A DNA stretch of 64,000 nt from Vogesella sp. XCS3 (GCF_020616155.1 NZ_CP085530.1:3124501-3188500); one strand, 5' to 3'. Shown: positions 10,747-21,197, counted from the first letter of the stretch. A program made the numbers and translations. Notes: generated by a model from the letters alone, not told the origin.

Positions 10747-11718
10747 TCAGGCGTTGCGTGCCACCGACAGGCGGGCAATTTCGGCCATGGCCGCTTTGTG
10801 CTCGCTATCAGGCAGGGTTGCCAGGGCGGCTACGGCGCGTTCGGCAGCTTTTTCGGCCTCGGCACGGGCGTAGTCCAGCGCGCCGCAGGATTGTACCGCA
10901 GTCAGCACTTCATTGAAACGCTCGCGGCTGGCGGCTTCCAGCGATTCACGCACCACGGTGGCGGCCTCGGCCGGGCCCTGGCGCATGGTGTAAATCAGTG
11001 GCAGCGTGGGCTTGCCTTCGGCCAGATCGTCACCCAGGCTCTTGCCGATGGTGGTGGCGTCGCCGCTGTAGTCCAGTACGTCGTCGATGATCTGGAAAGC
11101 CGTGCCCAGGTGCATGCCGTAGTCGGCCAGCGCTTGCTCTTGCTCCGGCGTCGCGGCGGCGATGATGGCACCCACGCGGGTAGCAGCCTCGAACAGCTTG
11201 GCGGTCTTGTACTGGATCACCTTCAGGTAGTCGTCTTCGCTCACGTCTACGTTGCCGATGTTCAGCAGCTGCAGCACTTCGCCTTCGGCAATGATATTGG
11301 TAGCGTCGGCCATCACTTCCAGGATGCGCATGCTGCCGGTAGATACCATCATCTGGAAGGCGCGGGTGTACAGGAAGTCGCCCACCAGCACGCTGGCGGC
11401 GTTGCCGAACATGGCGTTGGCGGTCTGGCGGCCGCGGCGCATGTCGGATTCGTCCACCACGTCGTCGTGCAGCAGCGTGGCGGTGTGGATGAACTCGATC
11501 ATGGCGGCCAGCTCGAACAGGTGCTTGTCACCGTAGCCCAGCGCACGGCCTGCCAGCAGGGTCAGCATCGGGCGCAGGCGTTTGCCGCCGGCGGATATGA
11601 TGTACTCGGCCACCTGGCTGATCAGGACAACATCGGAATGCAGACGGGTGCGGATAGCCTGATCGACGGTGTTCATGTCGTCGGCGGTAAGCGTGCGAAA
11701 GAGCGGAGTGGATGACAT
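10747..11718 (-). CDS. ispB: Polyprenyl (octaprenyl) diphosphate synthase
   Basis: Trans-isoprenyl diphosphate synthase, 323 aa, building the side chain of ubiquinone/menaquinone from FPP and IPP. The first Asp-rich motif is LLHDDVVDESDMRRG with the GDFLYTRAF chain-length segment, the second is QIIDDVLDYSGD, and the KPTLPLI-type region is present. I take the start at 11718 (MSSTPLFRTLTADDMN); the open frame continues 42 codons upstream through non-conserved sequence and the rplU promoter zone. It is divergent from rplU-rpmA-obgE, the usual Beta/Gammaproteobacterial arrangement. Whether the product is C40 cannot be read with certainty. Confidence 0.93.
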   Translation of the reverse strand: MSSTPLFRTLTADDMNTVDQAIRTRLHSDVVLISQVAEYIISAGGKRLRPMLTLLAGRALGYGDKHLFELAAMIEFIHTATLLHDDVVDESDMRRGRQTANAMFGNAASVLVGDFLYTRAFQMMVSTGSMRILEVMADATNIIAEGEVLQLLNIGNVDVSEDDYLKVIQYKTAKLFEAATRVGAIIAAATPEQEQALADYGMHLGTAFQIIDDVLDYSGDATTIGKSLGDDLAEGKPTLPLIYTMRQGPAEAATVVRESLEAASRERFNEVLTAVQSCGALDYARAEAEKAAERAVAALATLPDSEHKAAMAEIARLSVARNA

Positions 11719-11830
11719 CGCGACCGGGTTCTTTGTATGAATATTGGCTGGAAAACCGCGCGATATTAGCAGAGTTGGCCGCACTCTTGCCATGGTCGCC
11801 CACACGCACAGTGTTGTTTTGACGAGAAAA

Positions 11831-11859
11831 TTGACAACAAACAATCACTTGCGTATAGT
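11831..11859 (+). promoter_or_regulatory. Sigma-70 promoter of rplU-rpmA-obgE
   Basis: Consensus -35 TTGACA (11831-11836), 17-bp spacer and -10 TATAGT (11854-11859). Predicted start about 11866, giving a roughly 46-nt leader before rplU. It is the best sigma-70 match seen in the window, in keeping with a ribosomal protein operon. Confidence 0.85.
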
Positions 11860-11911
11860 GCTGCGTTCTTCGCGCACATCGCGCGTTGACAGAATATTAG
11901 GAGCTATACGA

Positions 11912-12223
11912 ATGTATGCGGTCATAAAAACTGGCGGTAAACAATACAAAGTTGCCGTTGGTGAAAAACTCAAAGTAGAACAGATACCTGCAGACATCGA
12001 CAGCCAAATCGTACTGGAAGAAGTGCTGATGGTTGTGGACGGTGATCAGGTTTCCGTAGGCGCCCCGCTGGTAGCTGGCGCAAAAGTGCAGGCTACTGTT
12101 GTTTCCCACGGTCGTGGCGACAAGGTACGTATCTTCAAGATGCGTCGTCGTAAGCACTACCAGAAGCACCAGGGTCACCGTCAAAACTTCACCGAAATCC
12201 GCATCGACGCGATTTCCAAGTAA
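11912..12223 (+). CDS. rplU: 50S ribosomal protein L21
   Basis: 103-aa ribosomal protein L21: starts [25 protein letters not shown] and ends with the [21 protein letters not shown] signature. ATG at 11912 follows a TAGGAG ribosome site. First gene of the rplU-rpmA-obgE group; codon usage is less GC-biased than neighbours (many GTT, GAA, AAA), as expected for high expression. No copy of the dispersed repeat occurs in this or the next two genes. Confidence 0.98.
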   Translation: MYAVIKTGGKQYKVAVGEKLKVEQIPADIDSQIVLEEVLMVVDGDQVSVGAPLVAGAKVQATVVSHGRGDKVRIFKMRRRKHYQKHQGHRQNFTEIRIDAISK

Positions 12224-12235
12224 GGATAAACAGAC

Positions 12236-12511
12236 ATGGCACACAAAAAAGCAGGCGGTAGCTCCCGCAACGGTCGTGACTCCGAAGCCAAACGCCTGGG
12301 CGTTAAGGTTTACGGCGGCGAACTGATCCCGGCTGGTTCCATCATCGTGCGTCAGCGCGGTACCAAGTTCCACGCTGGCGAAAACGTTGGCATGGGCAAG
12401 GACCACACCCTGTTCGCGAAAGTGGACGGCTACGTTGAATTTGCTGTTAAAGGCTCGTTCAACCGCAAGACCATTACCGTTGTTCCGTACACCGGTGTTG
12501 ACGCCGAGTAA
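12236..12511 (+). CDS. rpmA: 50S ribosomal protein L27
   Basis: 91-aa ribosomal protein L27 with the conserved N-terminal [24 protein letters not shown] tail, which reaches toward the peptidyl-transferase centre, and the [28 protein letters not shown] core. It starts 12 bp after rplU behind an AAGGA-type site. It has no N-terminal extension of the kind processed in Firmicutes. A strong terminator follows at 12531. Confidence 0.98.
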   Translation: MAHKKAGGSSRNGRDSEAKRLGVKVYGGELIPAGSIIVRQRGTKFHAGENVGMGKDHTLFAKVDGYVEFAVKGSFNRKTITVVPYTGVDAE

Positions 12512-12530
12512 TCTCGCGTTGACGAAAAAA

Positions 12531-12558
12531 AGCCCTATCTTGTGATAGGGCTTTTTTG
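12531..12558 (+). terminator. Rho-independent terminator after rpmA
   Basis: AGCCCTATC / GATAGGGCT arms (12531-12539, 12544-12552) with a TTGT loop, preceded by an A-run and followed by TTTTT. It separates rpmA from obgE, so obgE relies on read-through or on its own promoter in 12560-12670. Confidence 0.92.
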
Positions 12559-12649
12559 TTTAAGCTAATCGCGTTGGCTCTGAGGCGTGAGGCGCAAGCG
12601 GCTGCGGCCAGGCCCTGGCAGTGCAGTTTTGGCGGCTGTTTGCGCCTGA

Positions 12650-13879
<1,230 letters not shown>

Positions 13880-13893
13880 GACCCCACCTCTGA

Positions 13894-13931
13894 CAATCCG
13901 GTCTGTTTCCTGCAGACCGGATTGTTTCCTT
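13894..13931 (+). terminator. Terminator after obgE
   Basis: Perfect 12-bp arms (13894-13905 and 13913-13924) with a 7-nt loop, followed by TTTCCTT. The run reaches the proposed TTG start of the next gene, so the condensin operon must have its own promoter or depend on read-through. Confidence 0.8.
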
Positions 13932-15201
13932 GGATTCCCTTTCCGAATTTTTCCGCCCGGGCATGGCCCCGGACAGCCTGCCGGCGTTATCGCGCCTGAG
14001 TGCGGCCTGGCCTTACCTGGCGGTGTTTGTCACCCTGTTTCGCGGTGGCGACGAAGAAGTGCTGATGCGCCTGCTGGTGCTGCGCGAGCTCGGTAGCCGC
14101 GCCGACGCGCCGTACTGGACGCCACAAGACATTGCCCAGCGCTTTGCCTACCTGAACGACACCAAGCTTGGCACCATCCTGGGCCGCCTGCGCGAGGGCG
14201 AGCTGCTGGTCTACGACAGCGACAGCGGCCACTACGCGCTGAGCGAAGGCGCGCGCGTGGCGCTGGCCGCGCTGGCCACGCTGATCGACTTTGCTGGCGA
14301 CGACGTGGAGCTGGGCTACCTCACCAGCCAGGTGGCCGCCGGGCAGTCGGTAGGGCAGGTGTCGGACGAAGCCATGCAACACCTGCTGGCGCGCCTGAAC
14401 GAGCTGCACGCCGAGTTCGCCGACGCGCTGGAAAGCCAGTCCGAGTTCCGCATCCGTGCGGCACAGCACCGGCTGGAGTCGGTATGGCGCTGGGTGGGCA
14501 AATCCACCGAGGTGATACGCAACCTCACCCGCGACGACACCCTCACGCTGACTACGCTGAACCAGGCGCAGGCCATTGCGCTGGCGCAAAGCCGCATGCT
14601 GGCGCTGGCCGGTACCTTCGAGCGCCGCCTGGCGCAGCTGGCGGCGCAGCGCGTGCACCTGGGCAGCTCCGGCCTGACTTCTACCGATATTGCCGACTGG
14701 CTGCGCCACCAGGGCGGGGCCACGCTGGCTGCGTTGCTGGGCAATGCGCTGTCTTTTGGCGTGGAGCCGGCTTTCCTGACTACACCCGAGCTGGGCGACG
14801 TGGCCGAGTTCGAGCTGCTGGGCCGCGAAAGGTTGGCCGCAGCCGATACGGCGCTGCCACAAGCGGCCAGTGCCGAAGCCGCCGATGCACCGGAGATGGA
14901 GCGCCTGCTGGAAGCCGAGGCGCTGTACGACAGCCTGTTGCAGCTGGGGCTGGACGGCGCGCCGGGCGAGCAGGGCTACCCCATTGCCGACGCCGTACTG
15001 GCCGACAGCTACAACGAAACCGCCTACCGCCTGTCGCTGCTGTCGCTGCTGGGTGACCCGGAAAGCAGCAGTGACCAGAGCGTAGTGGCGGCGCTGGCGC
15101 GCCTGCCGCTGCAGCTTGCTGGCGGCCATAGCATCATTACCCCCGATCACCCCGAAGTCGCCACGCTGTCCGATGCGCGGCTGATAGCGCAGAAACCCTG
15201 A
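13930..15201 (+). CDS. mksF: MksF/JetA-like condensin kleisin subunit
   Basis: 423-aa protein, first of three tightly linked genes whose last member is an SMC-type ATPase. The N-terminus has a helical winged-helix-like region (WTPQDIAQRFAYLNDTKLGTILGRLREGELLVYDSDSGHYALSEGAR), the middle is long alpha-helix rich in Gln/Ala (about 150-240), and the C-terminal part again looks like a small helical domain. This layout and its place before a kite-size protein and an SMC fit the kleisin of MksBEF (JetA of Wadjet). I assign it from context and shape, not from a catalytic motif. The start is unclear: TTG at 13930 or ATG at 13963; neither has a good ribosome site. It contains one copy of the dispersed repeat (14832). 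Confidence 0.7.
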   Translation: MDSLSEFFRPGMAPDSLPALSRLSAAWPYLAVFVTLFRGGDEEVLMRLLVLRELGSRADAPYWTPQDIAQRFAYLNDTKLGTILGRLREGELLVYDSDSGHYALSEGARVALAALATLIDFAGDDVELGYLTSQVAAGQSVGQVSDEAMQHLLARLNELHAEFADALESQSEFRIRAAQHRLESVWRWVGKSTEVIRNLTRDDTLTLTTLNQAQAIALAQSRMLALAGTFERRLAQLAAQRVHLGSSGLTSTDIADWLRHQGGATLAALLGNALSFGVEPAFLTTPELGDVAEFELLGRERLAAADTALPQAASAEAADAPEMERLLEAEALYDSLLQLGLDGAPGEQGYPIADAVLADSYNETAYRLSLLSLLGDPESSSDQSVVAALARLPLQLAGGHSIITPDHPEVATLSDARLIAQKP

Positions 15202-15203
15202 GC

Positions 15204-15932
15204 ATGGAACAGCAACTAACTACCCTGATTGCGCGCCTGCTGGCGCACCGCGTATTACCGCGCAGCGACGCCCTGGCGCGCCGCGCACTGCTGGACGAAA
15301 CCTTCCGCCTGGAGCTGGACCAAAGGTTGGCCGCAGCCGGCCTGCAGCTGGTAGAAAACCCCTACGCCGAGCACATCGCCGTGGCGCTGCTGCCAGCGCT
15401 CACCGAGCCGGTATTCGGCAGCGGCGAAGCCTGGCTCAACAACAACCTGGGCCTGCCGCGCGACGGCGTGGCGCTGCTGGTGATTGTGTGGGCGCTGATT
15501 ATTTTGCCCAAGCGCGAACGCCAGGTATCGCGTGTGGCCGCCGGTAACGAAGGCCAGCACGATATGTTCGGCGCGCAAAAGCCGCTGGAAACCGGCGACA
15601 CCGTGTCGGTGGGCGTGTCGGAAGACGCGCTGTACGCCGATTTTGGCAAGCAGCTGGGCGGCCGAACGCGCTTTAATGCCAACCTGGGCCGCCTGGTGAA
15701 CCTGGGCTTTTTGCAGCGCCGTAACCGCTGGCTGGTAGAAGGCCCGCTGCTGGACGTGATGATCGACTACAGCCAGCTGGCGCCGCGCATCATCGAAGGC
15801 GCGCTGGCCGAAGTGCTGTCGCGCCGCGGCCAGCTATCGCAGCACCTCACCGCGCAGCAGCTGCAGGACGGCCCGCCAGGGTTGGCCGCAGACAGCGCAG
15901 AAACAGACAAGCCACACGAGGAGCAAGCCTGA
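15204..15932 (+). CDS. mksE: MksE/JetB-like condensin kite subunit
   Basis: 242-aa cytosolic protein, two bases after the mksF stop and overlapping the SMC gene by one base (TGATG). Its size, predicted winged-helix segments (LLVIVWALIILPKRERQVSR; GGRTRFNANLGRLVNLGFLQRRNRWLVEGPLLDVMIDYS) and position between kleisin and SMC fit the MksE/JetB 'kite' subunit, which dimerises on the kleisin. No catalytic motif is expected. Two copies of the dispersed repeat are present (15326, 15881), the second about 45 bp before the stop. Confidence 0.7.
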   Translation: MEQQLTTLIARLLAHRVLPRSDALARRALLDETFRLELDQRLAAAGLQLVENPYAEHIAVALLPALTEPVFGSGEAWLNNNLGLPRDGVALLVIVWALIILPKRERQVSRVAAGNEGQHDMFGAQKPLETGDTVSVGVSEDALYADFGKQLGGRTRFNANLGRLVNLGFLQRRNRWLVEGPLLDVMIDYSQLAPRIIEGALAEVLSRRGQLSQHLTAQQLQDGPPGLAADSAETDKPHEEQA

Positions 15933-18742
15933 TGTTCCAGATGAAATCGGTAGAAATGGTGCACTGGGACTTCTGGCAACGCCTCACCGTGCCGCTGGAC
16001 GCGCAGATCGTCACCATCATCGGCCCCAACGGCTCCGGCAAGACCACCCTGCTTGACGCCATGCGCACGCTGCTGGCCATCAAGTGCTCCGGCAAGCGCG
16101 ATTACAAGCGCTACGTGCGCAACAACCGCGAGCCGTATGCGTTTCTGAAAGGCGTGGTAGACAACCCGCGCCGCCTGCAGGGCGGCTTGTACCCCACGCC
16201 GTTCTTCCCGCTGCTGCAGCCGGAAGTGACCCTGCTGTGCCGCATCAAGAAGCAGGGCGGCGACTGGGTGCGCCACTACGCCATTCTGGAAGGCGACGTC
16301 GCGCTGGATCAGGCCATCGGCGATAACACCGTGCCGTGGCTGGGCGTGCAGGAATACCGCCGCCGCCTGGAAGCCGCCGGCCTTACCGCCGCCGTGGCGG
16401 AGGTACTGGCGCTGGAGCAGGGCGACACCGACAAGCTCACCGAATACAGCCCCAAGCAGCTGCTGGACCTGGTGTTCCAGGTGTTTGGCGACAAGGACGT
16501 GCTGGCCAACTACCAGCACGCGCGCGACGAGCAGAAAGCCGCCGAGGCCGAGTTGGCCGCACTGGGCCGTCAGGAAGAGGCACTGCAAGGCCGCGTCGAG
16601 ATGATGAAAAGCCGTGCCAGCCGCTACCTGGAGTGGGTGGGCCTGAGCAAGCGCATCAGCCGTCTGCGCGACGAGGCGCTGCCGGTGCTGGGCCTGATCG
16701 ATGGCCGTGCCGCCACCGGCAAGCTGTGGCAGGACTACCGCCGCCTGCAGGCCGATTACCTGGGCGTTAGCCGCCAGCACCGCGACACGCTGCAGCTGGT
16801 GGCCACGCTGCGCGAGGCAGAAAGCAGCGCGCTGGCAGCGCGTGACGCGGCAGAAACGGTGCGCAAGCAAGCGCAAGAAGCCTTCATGCAGGCGCGCGAC
16901 GCCGAGCGCGACATCGCCAGCCAGCTGAAAGAGCGCGACCGCCTGCAAGCGCTGGCCAGCCGCGAATACGGCGAAGACGCCGCCACGCTGGGCCACAAGT
17001 TGGCCGCACTGCGCGACGCCAACGAGCGCCTGCGTGACACGCTGAAAGCGCAAAAGATCGAACGCGACGGCTGCAGCGCCGAGCTGGCCGCGCTGGAAGG
17101 CGGCAAGCCGCGCGCGCCGGAAGACGTGCGCCACTTCCGCGCCGCGCTGGACGAAGCCGGCATCGGCCACCAGATGCTGGCCGACATTATCGAGGTAACC
17201 GACAGCCGCTGGCAGGGCGCGGTCGAAGCCTTGCTCAAGCCCTACCGCCACGTGGTGCTGCTGCAAGACGCAGCCGACCGCCGTGCTGCCTGGCAGCTGG
17301 GCGAGAAGCTGCGCTACCGCCACTTTGTGGTGCCGGAAACCGCCAGCGCACCGCGTGCGCGCAGCGGCAGCCTGCTGGAAGTGGTGCGCTTTGCCGCCGA
17401 CGCGCCGGACTGGCTGTACCAGCAGATGAACCGCGTCAGCCGCGTGGCCAGTGTGGCCGACGGCGCTGCAGAGGACGGCGACTGGATCACGCCGGAAGGC
17501 TACTTCCGCGAGCGCCGCGGTGCGCGCCACATCGGCGTACCGGCGCACGACTTCGCCTTTGGCGAAGCCGCCCGCCAGGCCCGGCTGCAGGCGCTACGCG
17601 ACAGCCTGAAGGCATTGAACGTGGCCATGTTGCGCCACGAAGAACAGCTGGTGGCCGGTACGCGCGACGCGGCGCAGCTGGCCGAGTATCTGTCCGGTAT
17701 GGACGCCATCCGCCTGCTGGATAGCCGCGCCGAAGAATTTGCCGCGCTGGCGGCGCAGGCCGACAGCCTGAAGCAGGCGGTGGCCGAGGCCGGCGAAAGG
17801 TTGGCCGCAGCCCAGGCCGAGCGCGACGCTGCCGAGCAGCGTTATAGCGACGCGCGCATCGCCCACGACCGCGTGTGCCAGCGCGAACAGGACAGCCTGC
17901 AGCGCGAGCACAAGGCACAAACCGATATGGCGCAGGCCCGCCGTGCCATCCGTCGCCATCTGGCCGAGCTGCGCGACTGCCGCAGCCACTTGCCGGCTGC
18001 GGCGCAGGATGCGGCCTTTGTGGCGCAGCTGGCCGACGAGTTCGAATCGGCCGCCGACGTGCGCCACGAGATCAACTATCTGGAAGAACGGTTGGCCGCA
18101 GGCGAGTGGGAGCGCGACGACGCGGTGCTGCAGCTCAAAGACAAGCTGCAGGAAGATCTGACCAGCCTGACGCGCGAATGCCAGCGCCGCCAGGCCGAAG
18201 TGGAACGCGCCGCCGGCCTGACCAGCGATGCGCGCGATGCTTACCTGGGCAAGCTGCGCGCCACGGTGCGCGCCTACGGCCACAACGTGAAGCGCCTGGG
18301 CGAGCTGGCCGGTATTGGCGTGGAAGTCGAGCTGCCCACGTTGGCCAACGACGACGCACTACTGGCGCAGGCCGGCCTGGTGCTGAAGTTCAACTTCGAC
18401 CAGAAAGGCCTGATGGGTCTGAACGATGGCGAGGCGTCCGGCGGCCAACAGGTGATGAAGTCGCTGATCATGCTGATCGGCCTGATGATGGACGAAAGCA
18501 ACCCGTCCGGTTTTGTGTTCATCGACGAGCCGTTTGCCCACCTGGATATCTTCAACATCGACCGCGTGGCCGGCTTCCTCAAAGCCACCGAGGCGCAGTA
18601 CCTGATCACCACGCCCAATACGCACAATATCAACATCTTTGCGCCGTCCGGCCTCACGCTGGCCACGCGCAAGAAACGGCCGGGCGAGCAGTGGGCACCG
18701 CCTATCCTGCAAACCCGCCGCCGTGTGGATGCGGCGTCGTAA
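15932..18742 (+). CDS. mksB: MksB/JetC-like SMC ATPase
   Basis: 936-aa SMC-family ATPase. Walker A GPNGSGKT (residues 31-38) opens the N-terminal head; coiled coil runs about 200-390 (HRDTLQLVATLREAESSALAARDAAETVRKQAQEAF...); a globular hinge occupies about 395-545 (HQMLADIIEVTDSRWQGAVEALLKPYRHVVLL...RHIGVPAHDFAFG); a second coiled coil follows; the C-terminal head has signature ASGGQQV (about 832-838), Walker B FVFIDEP (about 861-867) and D-loop HLD. It is shorter than typical JetC (about 1100). No JetD/MksG nuclease gene follows: a terminator and a LoiP-like protease come next. A role in chromosome organisation is therefore more likely than plasmid defence. Four dispersed-repeat copies lie inside. 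Confidence 0.82.
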   Translation: MFQMKSVEMVHWDFWQRLTVPLDAQIVTIIGPNGSGKTTLLDAMRTLLAIKCSGKRDYKRYVRNNREPYAFLKGVVDNPRRLQGGLYPTPFFPLLQPEVTLLCRIKKQGGDWVRHYAILEGDVALDQAIGDNTVPWLGVQEYRRRLEAAGLTAAVAEVLALEQGDTDKLTEYSPKQLLDLVFQVFGDKDVLANYQHARDEQKAAEAELAALGRQEEALQGRVEMMKSRASRYLEWVGLSKRISRLRDEALPVLGLIDGRAATGKLWQDYRRLQADYLGVSRQHRDTLQLVATLREAESSALAARDAAETVRKQAQEAFMQARDAERDIASQLKERDRLQALASREYGEDAATLGHKLAALRDANERLRDTLKAQKIERDGCSAELAALEGGKPRAPEDVRHFRAALDEAGIGHQMLADIIEVTDSRWQGAVEALLKPYRHVVLLQDAADRRAAWQLGEKLRYRHFVVPETASAPRARSGSLLEVVRFAADAPDWLYQQMNRVSRVASVADGAAEDGDWITPEGYFRERRGARHIGVPAHDFAFGEAARQARLQALRDSLKALNVAMLRHEEQLVAGTRDAAQLAEYLSGMDAIRLLDSRAEEFAALAAQADSLKQAVAEAGERLAAAQAERDAAEQRYSDARIAHDRVCQREQDSLQREHKAQTDMAQARRAIRRHLAELRDCRSHLPAAAQDAAFVAQLADEFESAADVRHEINYLEERLAAGEWERDDAVLQLKDKLQEDLTSLTRECQRRQAEVERAAGLTSDARDAYLGKLRATVRAYGHNVKRLGELAGIGVEVELPTLANDDALLAQAGLVLKFNFDQKGLMGLNDGEASGGQQVMKSLIMLIGLMMDESNPSGFVFIDEPFAHLDIFNIDRVAGFLKATEAQYLITTPNTHNINIFAPSGLTLATRKKRPGEQWAPPILQTRRRVDAAS

Positions 18743-18747
18743 ACCCC

Positions 18748-18770
18748 AACCCGGCCTGGCCGGGTTTTTC
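18748..18770 (+). terminator. Terminator after the condensin operon
   Basis: AACCCGGC / GCCGGGTT arms (18748-18755, 18759-18766) with a CTG loop followed by TTTTTC. It starts 6 bp after the mksB stop and closes the operon, ruling out a fourth co-transcribed gene. Confidence 0.88.
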
Positions 18771-18797
18771 TTTGGCGCCCACTTGATAACAGATGGA

Positions 18798-18826
18798 TAG
18801 ACATTCATAACGCATACTAATAGAAT
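18798..18826 (+). promoter_or_regulatory. Sigma-70 promoter of the LoiP-like protease gene
   Basis: TAGACA (18798-18803), 17-bp spacer, TAGAAT (18821-18826); each hexamer is one base off consensus. Predicted start about 18833, some 24 nt before the ATG. Confidence 0.6.
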
Positions 18827-18856
18827 GCCTTTCTTTTTTGACTTTGGCATAAAACC

Positions 18857-19594
18857 ATGAAAAAGCTCGCGCTTGTCTCCCTGCTGTCCCTCGCTCTGTG
18901 CGGCCCTGCCCAGGCCTTTGGCCTGAATACTTTGCTGAGTGCCGGTACCGATCTGGTGAAGTCCGCCACCCTGTCCGACGCCGAAGTGCAGGCCATGGCC
19001 GCCGAATCCAGCAAGGCGCTGGACAAGCAGGCCAAGGTTGCCGCCGCTGGCAGCCCGCAAGCCAAGCGTCTGGCCAAGATCGTGAGCGGCCTTACCAGCG
19101 AAGATGGCCTGAAGCTGAACTTCAAGGTGTATCTGGATAAAGAAGTGAACGCCTTTGCCATGGCCGACGGTACCGTGCGCGTGTACAGCGGCTTGCTGGA
19201 CAAGATGACCGACGACGAAGTGCGCTATGTCATTGGCCATGAAATCGGCCACGTAAAACTGGGCCACAGCAAAAAAGCCATGCAGGTAGCCTACGCGGCG
19301 TCTGCTGCGCGCAAGGCGGCGGCCGGTAGCGGTAACGCCAATGTGGCAGCGTTTTCCGAGTCGGAAATGGGCGAGCTGAGCGAACAGCTGCTGCATGCGC
19401 AGTTCTCGCAATCGCAGGAAAGCGACGCTGACGCCTACGCCGTCGAGTTTCTGAAGCGCCACAATTACAAGCTGGACGCCGCGCCGTCCGCGCTGCGCAA
19501 GTTGGCCGCACTGTACGGCAACGACAGCAGCCTGCTGTCCAGCCACCCGGCCGCCGGCGACCGTGCCGACAAGGTTGAAAAGCTCATCAAGTAA
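18857..19594 (+). CDS. loiP: M48-family metalloprotease, LoiP/YggG-like
   Basis: 245-aa exported zinc protease. A signal sequence (residues 1-20, ending AQA before FG) directs export; unlike E. coli LoiP there is no good lipobox, so the protein is probably periplasmic and not lipidated. The catalytic motif HEIGH is in VIGHEIGHVKLGHSKKAMQ, with downstream Glu in SQSQESDADAYAVEFLKRH as third zinc ligand. The layout (LNFKVYLDKEVNAFAMADGTVRVYSGLLDKMTDDEV before HEIGH, SSHPAAGDRADKVEKLI at the end) follows YggG/LoiP along its length. Such proteases act in envelope quality control. One dispersed-repeat copy lies near the 3' end (19501). Confidence 0.9.
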   Translation: MKKLALVSLLSLALCGPAQAFGLNTLLSAGTDLVKSATLSDAEVQAMAAESSKALDKQAKVAAAGSPQAKRLAKIVSGLTSEDGLKLNFKVYLDKEVNAFAMADGTVRVYSGLLDKMTDDEVRYVIGHEIGHVKLGHSKKAMQVAYAASAARKAAAGSGNANVAAFSESEMGELSEQLLHAQFSQSQESDADAYAVEFLKRHNYKLDAAPSALRKLAALYGNDSSLLSSHPAAGDRADKVEKLIK

Positions 19595-19625
19595 GCCTGG
19601 CGGTACTGCTTTGGCGGTAAACCGG

Positions 19626-19656
19626 AAGCCCTTTTGCCATGCAAAAGGGCTTTTTG
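19626..19656 (+). terminator. Terminator after loiP
   Basis: 12-bp arms AAGCCCTTTTGC / GCAAAAGGGCTT (19626-19637, 19641-19652) with a CAT loop and a T-run. Confidence 0.92.
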
Positions 19657-19780
19657 TTGTGCGATTGCCCCATCGGATACAAGCCGGTTTGCCGTGCCGC
19701 AAATGCCGGTGTGCTTTGCTGTGTCACGGGTGGCCATGGGCGCTACACTGGTGCTTCGATAAAAAATCCGAGAGCGCATC

Positions 19781-20251
19781 ATGACTAAACGACTGCTGGC
19801 CCTGGTGGCCTCCCTGGCTATGCTGGCACCTTTGGCGCAGGCCGAAGCACTGGTGGATGCGGCCAACCCTGCTGCCTTGTACGAGCTGGCGCGTGGCTAC
19901 GGTTCGGCCGAGCTGGGCAAGAGCGAGCGTGGCAACCCGAAGATCAAGGGGCGCATTGATGGCATGGCCTATACCATTTTCTTTCTGCAGTGCGAGAAGG
20001 GGGAAAAGTGCCGCGACGTCCAGCTCAGCGCTGGCTGGTCGGGGTACGACGTGAGCCAGGCACAGATTGCAGACTGGAATAGCAGCAAGAACTACAGCAA
20101 GGCTTATCTGGATGACGAGAACGACCCGATTCTGGAAATGGATATCGTGATGAGCCCGGGGATGAGCCCGGCGGCGTTCGAGCGTGCACTGGGGCTATGG
20201 AAGAAAGCACTGCGTGACTTCCGTAAAGAGGTGCTGAAAGTACCCGATTAA
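19781..20251 (+). CDS. YbjN-domain exported protein
   Basis: 156-aa protein with a signal peptide ([21 protein letters not shown], cleavage before EA). The mature part has the YbjN fold pattern: [74 protein letters not shown]. The two Cys flanking EKGEK could form a disulfide in the periplasm. Exported single-domain YbjN proteins are common in Proteobacteria, and their function is not established. It stands alone after a terminator. A dispersed-repeat copy at 19858 encodes Ala-Ala-Asn just after the signal peptide. Confidence 0.78.
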   Translation: MTKRLLALVASLAMLAPLAQAEALVDAANPAALYELARGYGSAELGKSERGNPKIKGRIDGMAYTIFFLQCEKGEKCRDVQLSAGWSGYDVSQAQIADWNSSKNYSKAYLDDENDPILEMDIVMSPGMSPAAFERALGLWKKALRDFRKEVLKVPD

Positions 20252-20327
20252 CATCACGGCTCATGTTGGACATGACAGAACCAAGCACTTGCTTGACAAT
20301 GTCGGTTCACCGATTCGGGAGATTTCT

Positions 20328-21197
20328 ATGCGTAGCCTGACATCCCTGCTGGGCAATTCACAAAAACTGGACGGCGGTGCCATGTTTGGTAACGCCCCCC
20401 GCGCGGTATGGGCCGGCTGGCTGGCGCCAGACGAGCAAAACCGCGTACCGCTGTGTTGCCGTTGCCTGCTGGTAGAAGAGGCGGATGGCCGCCGTATCTT
20501 GCTGGAAACCGGCATTGGTGCCTTTTTTGCCCCCAAGCTGCGCGAACGTTACGGCGTGATGGAAGAAAACCACGTGCTGCTGGATTCGCTGGCGGCGCAC
20601 GGGCTGAGCCACGAGGATATCGATGTCGTGGTGCTGTCGCACCTGCATTTCGACCACGCTGGCGGCTTGTTGGCCGCATGGGATGGCGGGCCGGCGCGGT
20701 TGTTATTTCCCAATGCGCAGATCGTGGTAGGGCGCGAAGCGTGGCAGCGTGCACTCAACCCGCACCCGCGCGACCGCGCATCGTTTGTGCCGGAGCTGGT
20801 GGCGCTGCTGGAAAGCTGTGGCCGGCTGGTGCTGGTGGACGGCGAGCAGCCTCCGGCCTGCCTGCCGGCGGACTGGCGTTTTAGCGTGTCGCACGGCCAT
20901 ACGCCGGGCATGCTGCTGGCCGAGATCCCCATGCCGGATGGCCCGGTGGTGTTTGCTGCCGACCTGATTCCCGGCGCGCCGTGGGTGCACGTGCCCATCA
21001 CCATGGGGTACGACCGTTTCCCCGAGCAGCTGATAGACGAAAAGCGCAGCTTGCTGCAGCGCCTGGCGGCAGCGCACGGGCGCTTGTTCTTTACCCACGA
21101 CCCGGCCGTTGCCTGTGCGCCGGTGCTGTTTGACGCCGACAAGCAGCGTTTTGCGGTGATGGCGGGGCAGCCGAGCTTGCAGCAACAGGCCAGCTAG
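20328..21197 (+). CDS. Metallo-beta-lactamase-fold hydrolase
   Basis: 289-aa cytosolic MBL-fold hydrolase. The HxHxDH zinc motif is intact in [11 protein letters not shown], followed by SHGHTPGML (third His), FAADLIPG (bridging Asp) and a late His in FFTHDPAVA. This is the pattern of the general quorum-quenching/RNA-unrelated MBL group that also includes lactonase-like enzymes; the substrate cannot be told from sequence. Start taken at 20328, after a GGGAG site; an in-frame upstream TTG at 20289 adds 13 unconserved residues. One dispersed-repeat copy at 20669. Confidence 0.83.
   Translation: MRSLTSLLGNSQKLDGGAMFGNAPRAVWAGWLAPDEQNRVPLCCRCLLVEEADGRRILLETGIGAFFAPKLRERYGVMEENHVLLDSLAAHGLSHEDIDVVVLSHLHFDHAGGLLAAWDGGPARLLFPNAQIVVGREAWQRALNPHPRDRASFVPELVALLESCGRLVLVDGEQPPACLPADWRFSVSHGHTPGMLLAEIPMPDGPVVFAADLIPGAPWVHVPITMGYDRFPEQLIDEKRSLLQRLAAAHGRLFFTHDPAVACAPVLFDADKQRFAVMAGQPSLQQQAS

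Noticed and set aside
13930..18742. Complete Wadjet plasmid-defence system
   Set aside because: The JetD nuclease is missing and a terminator closes the operon straight after the SMC gene.
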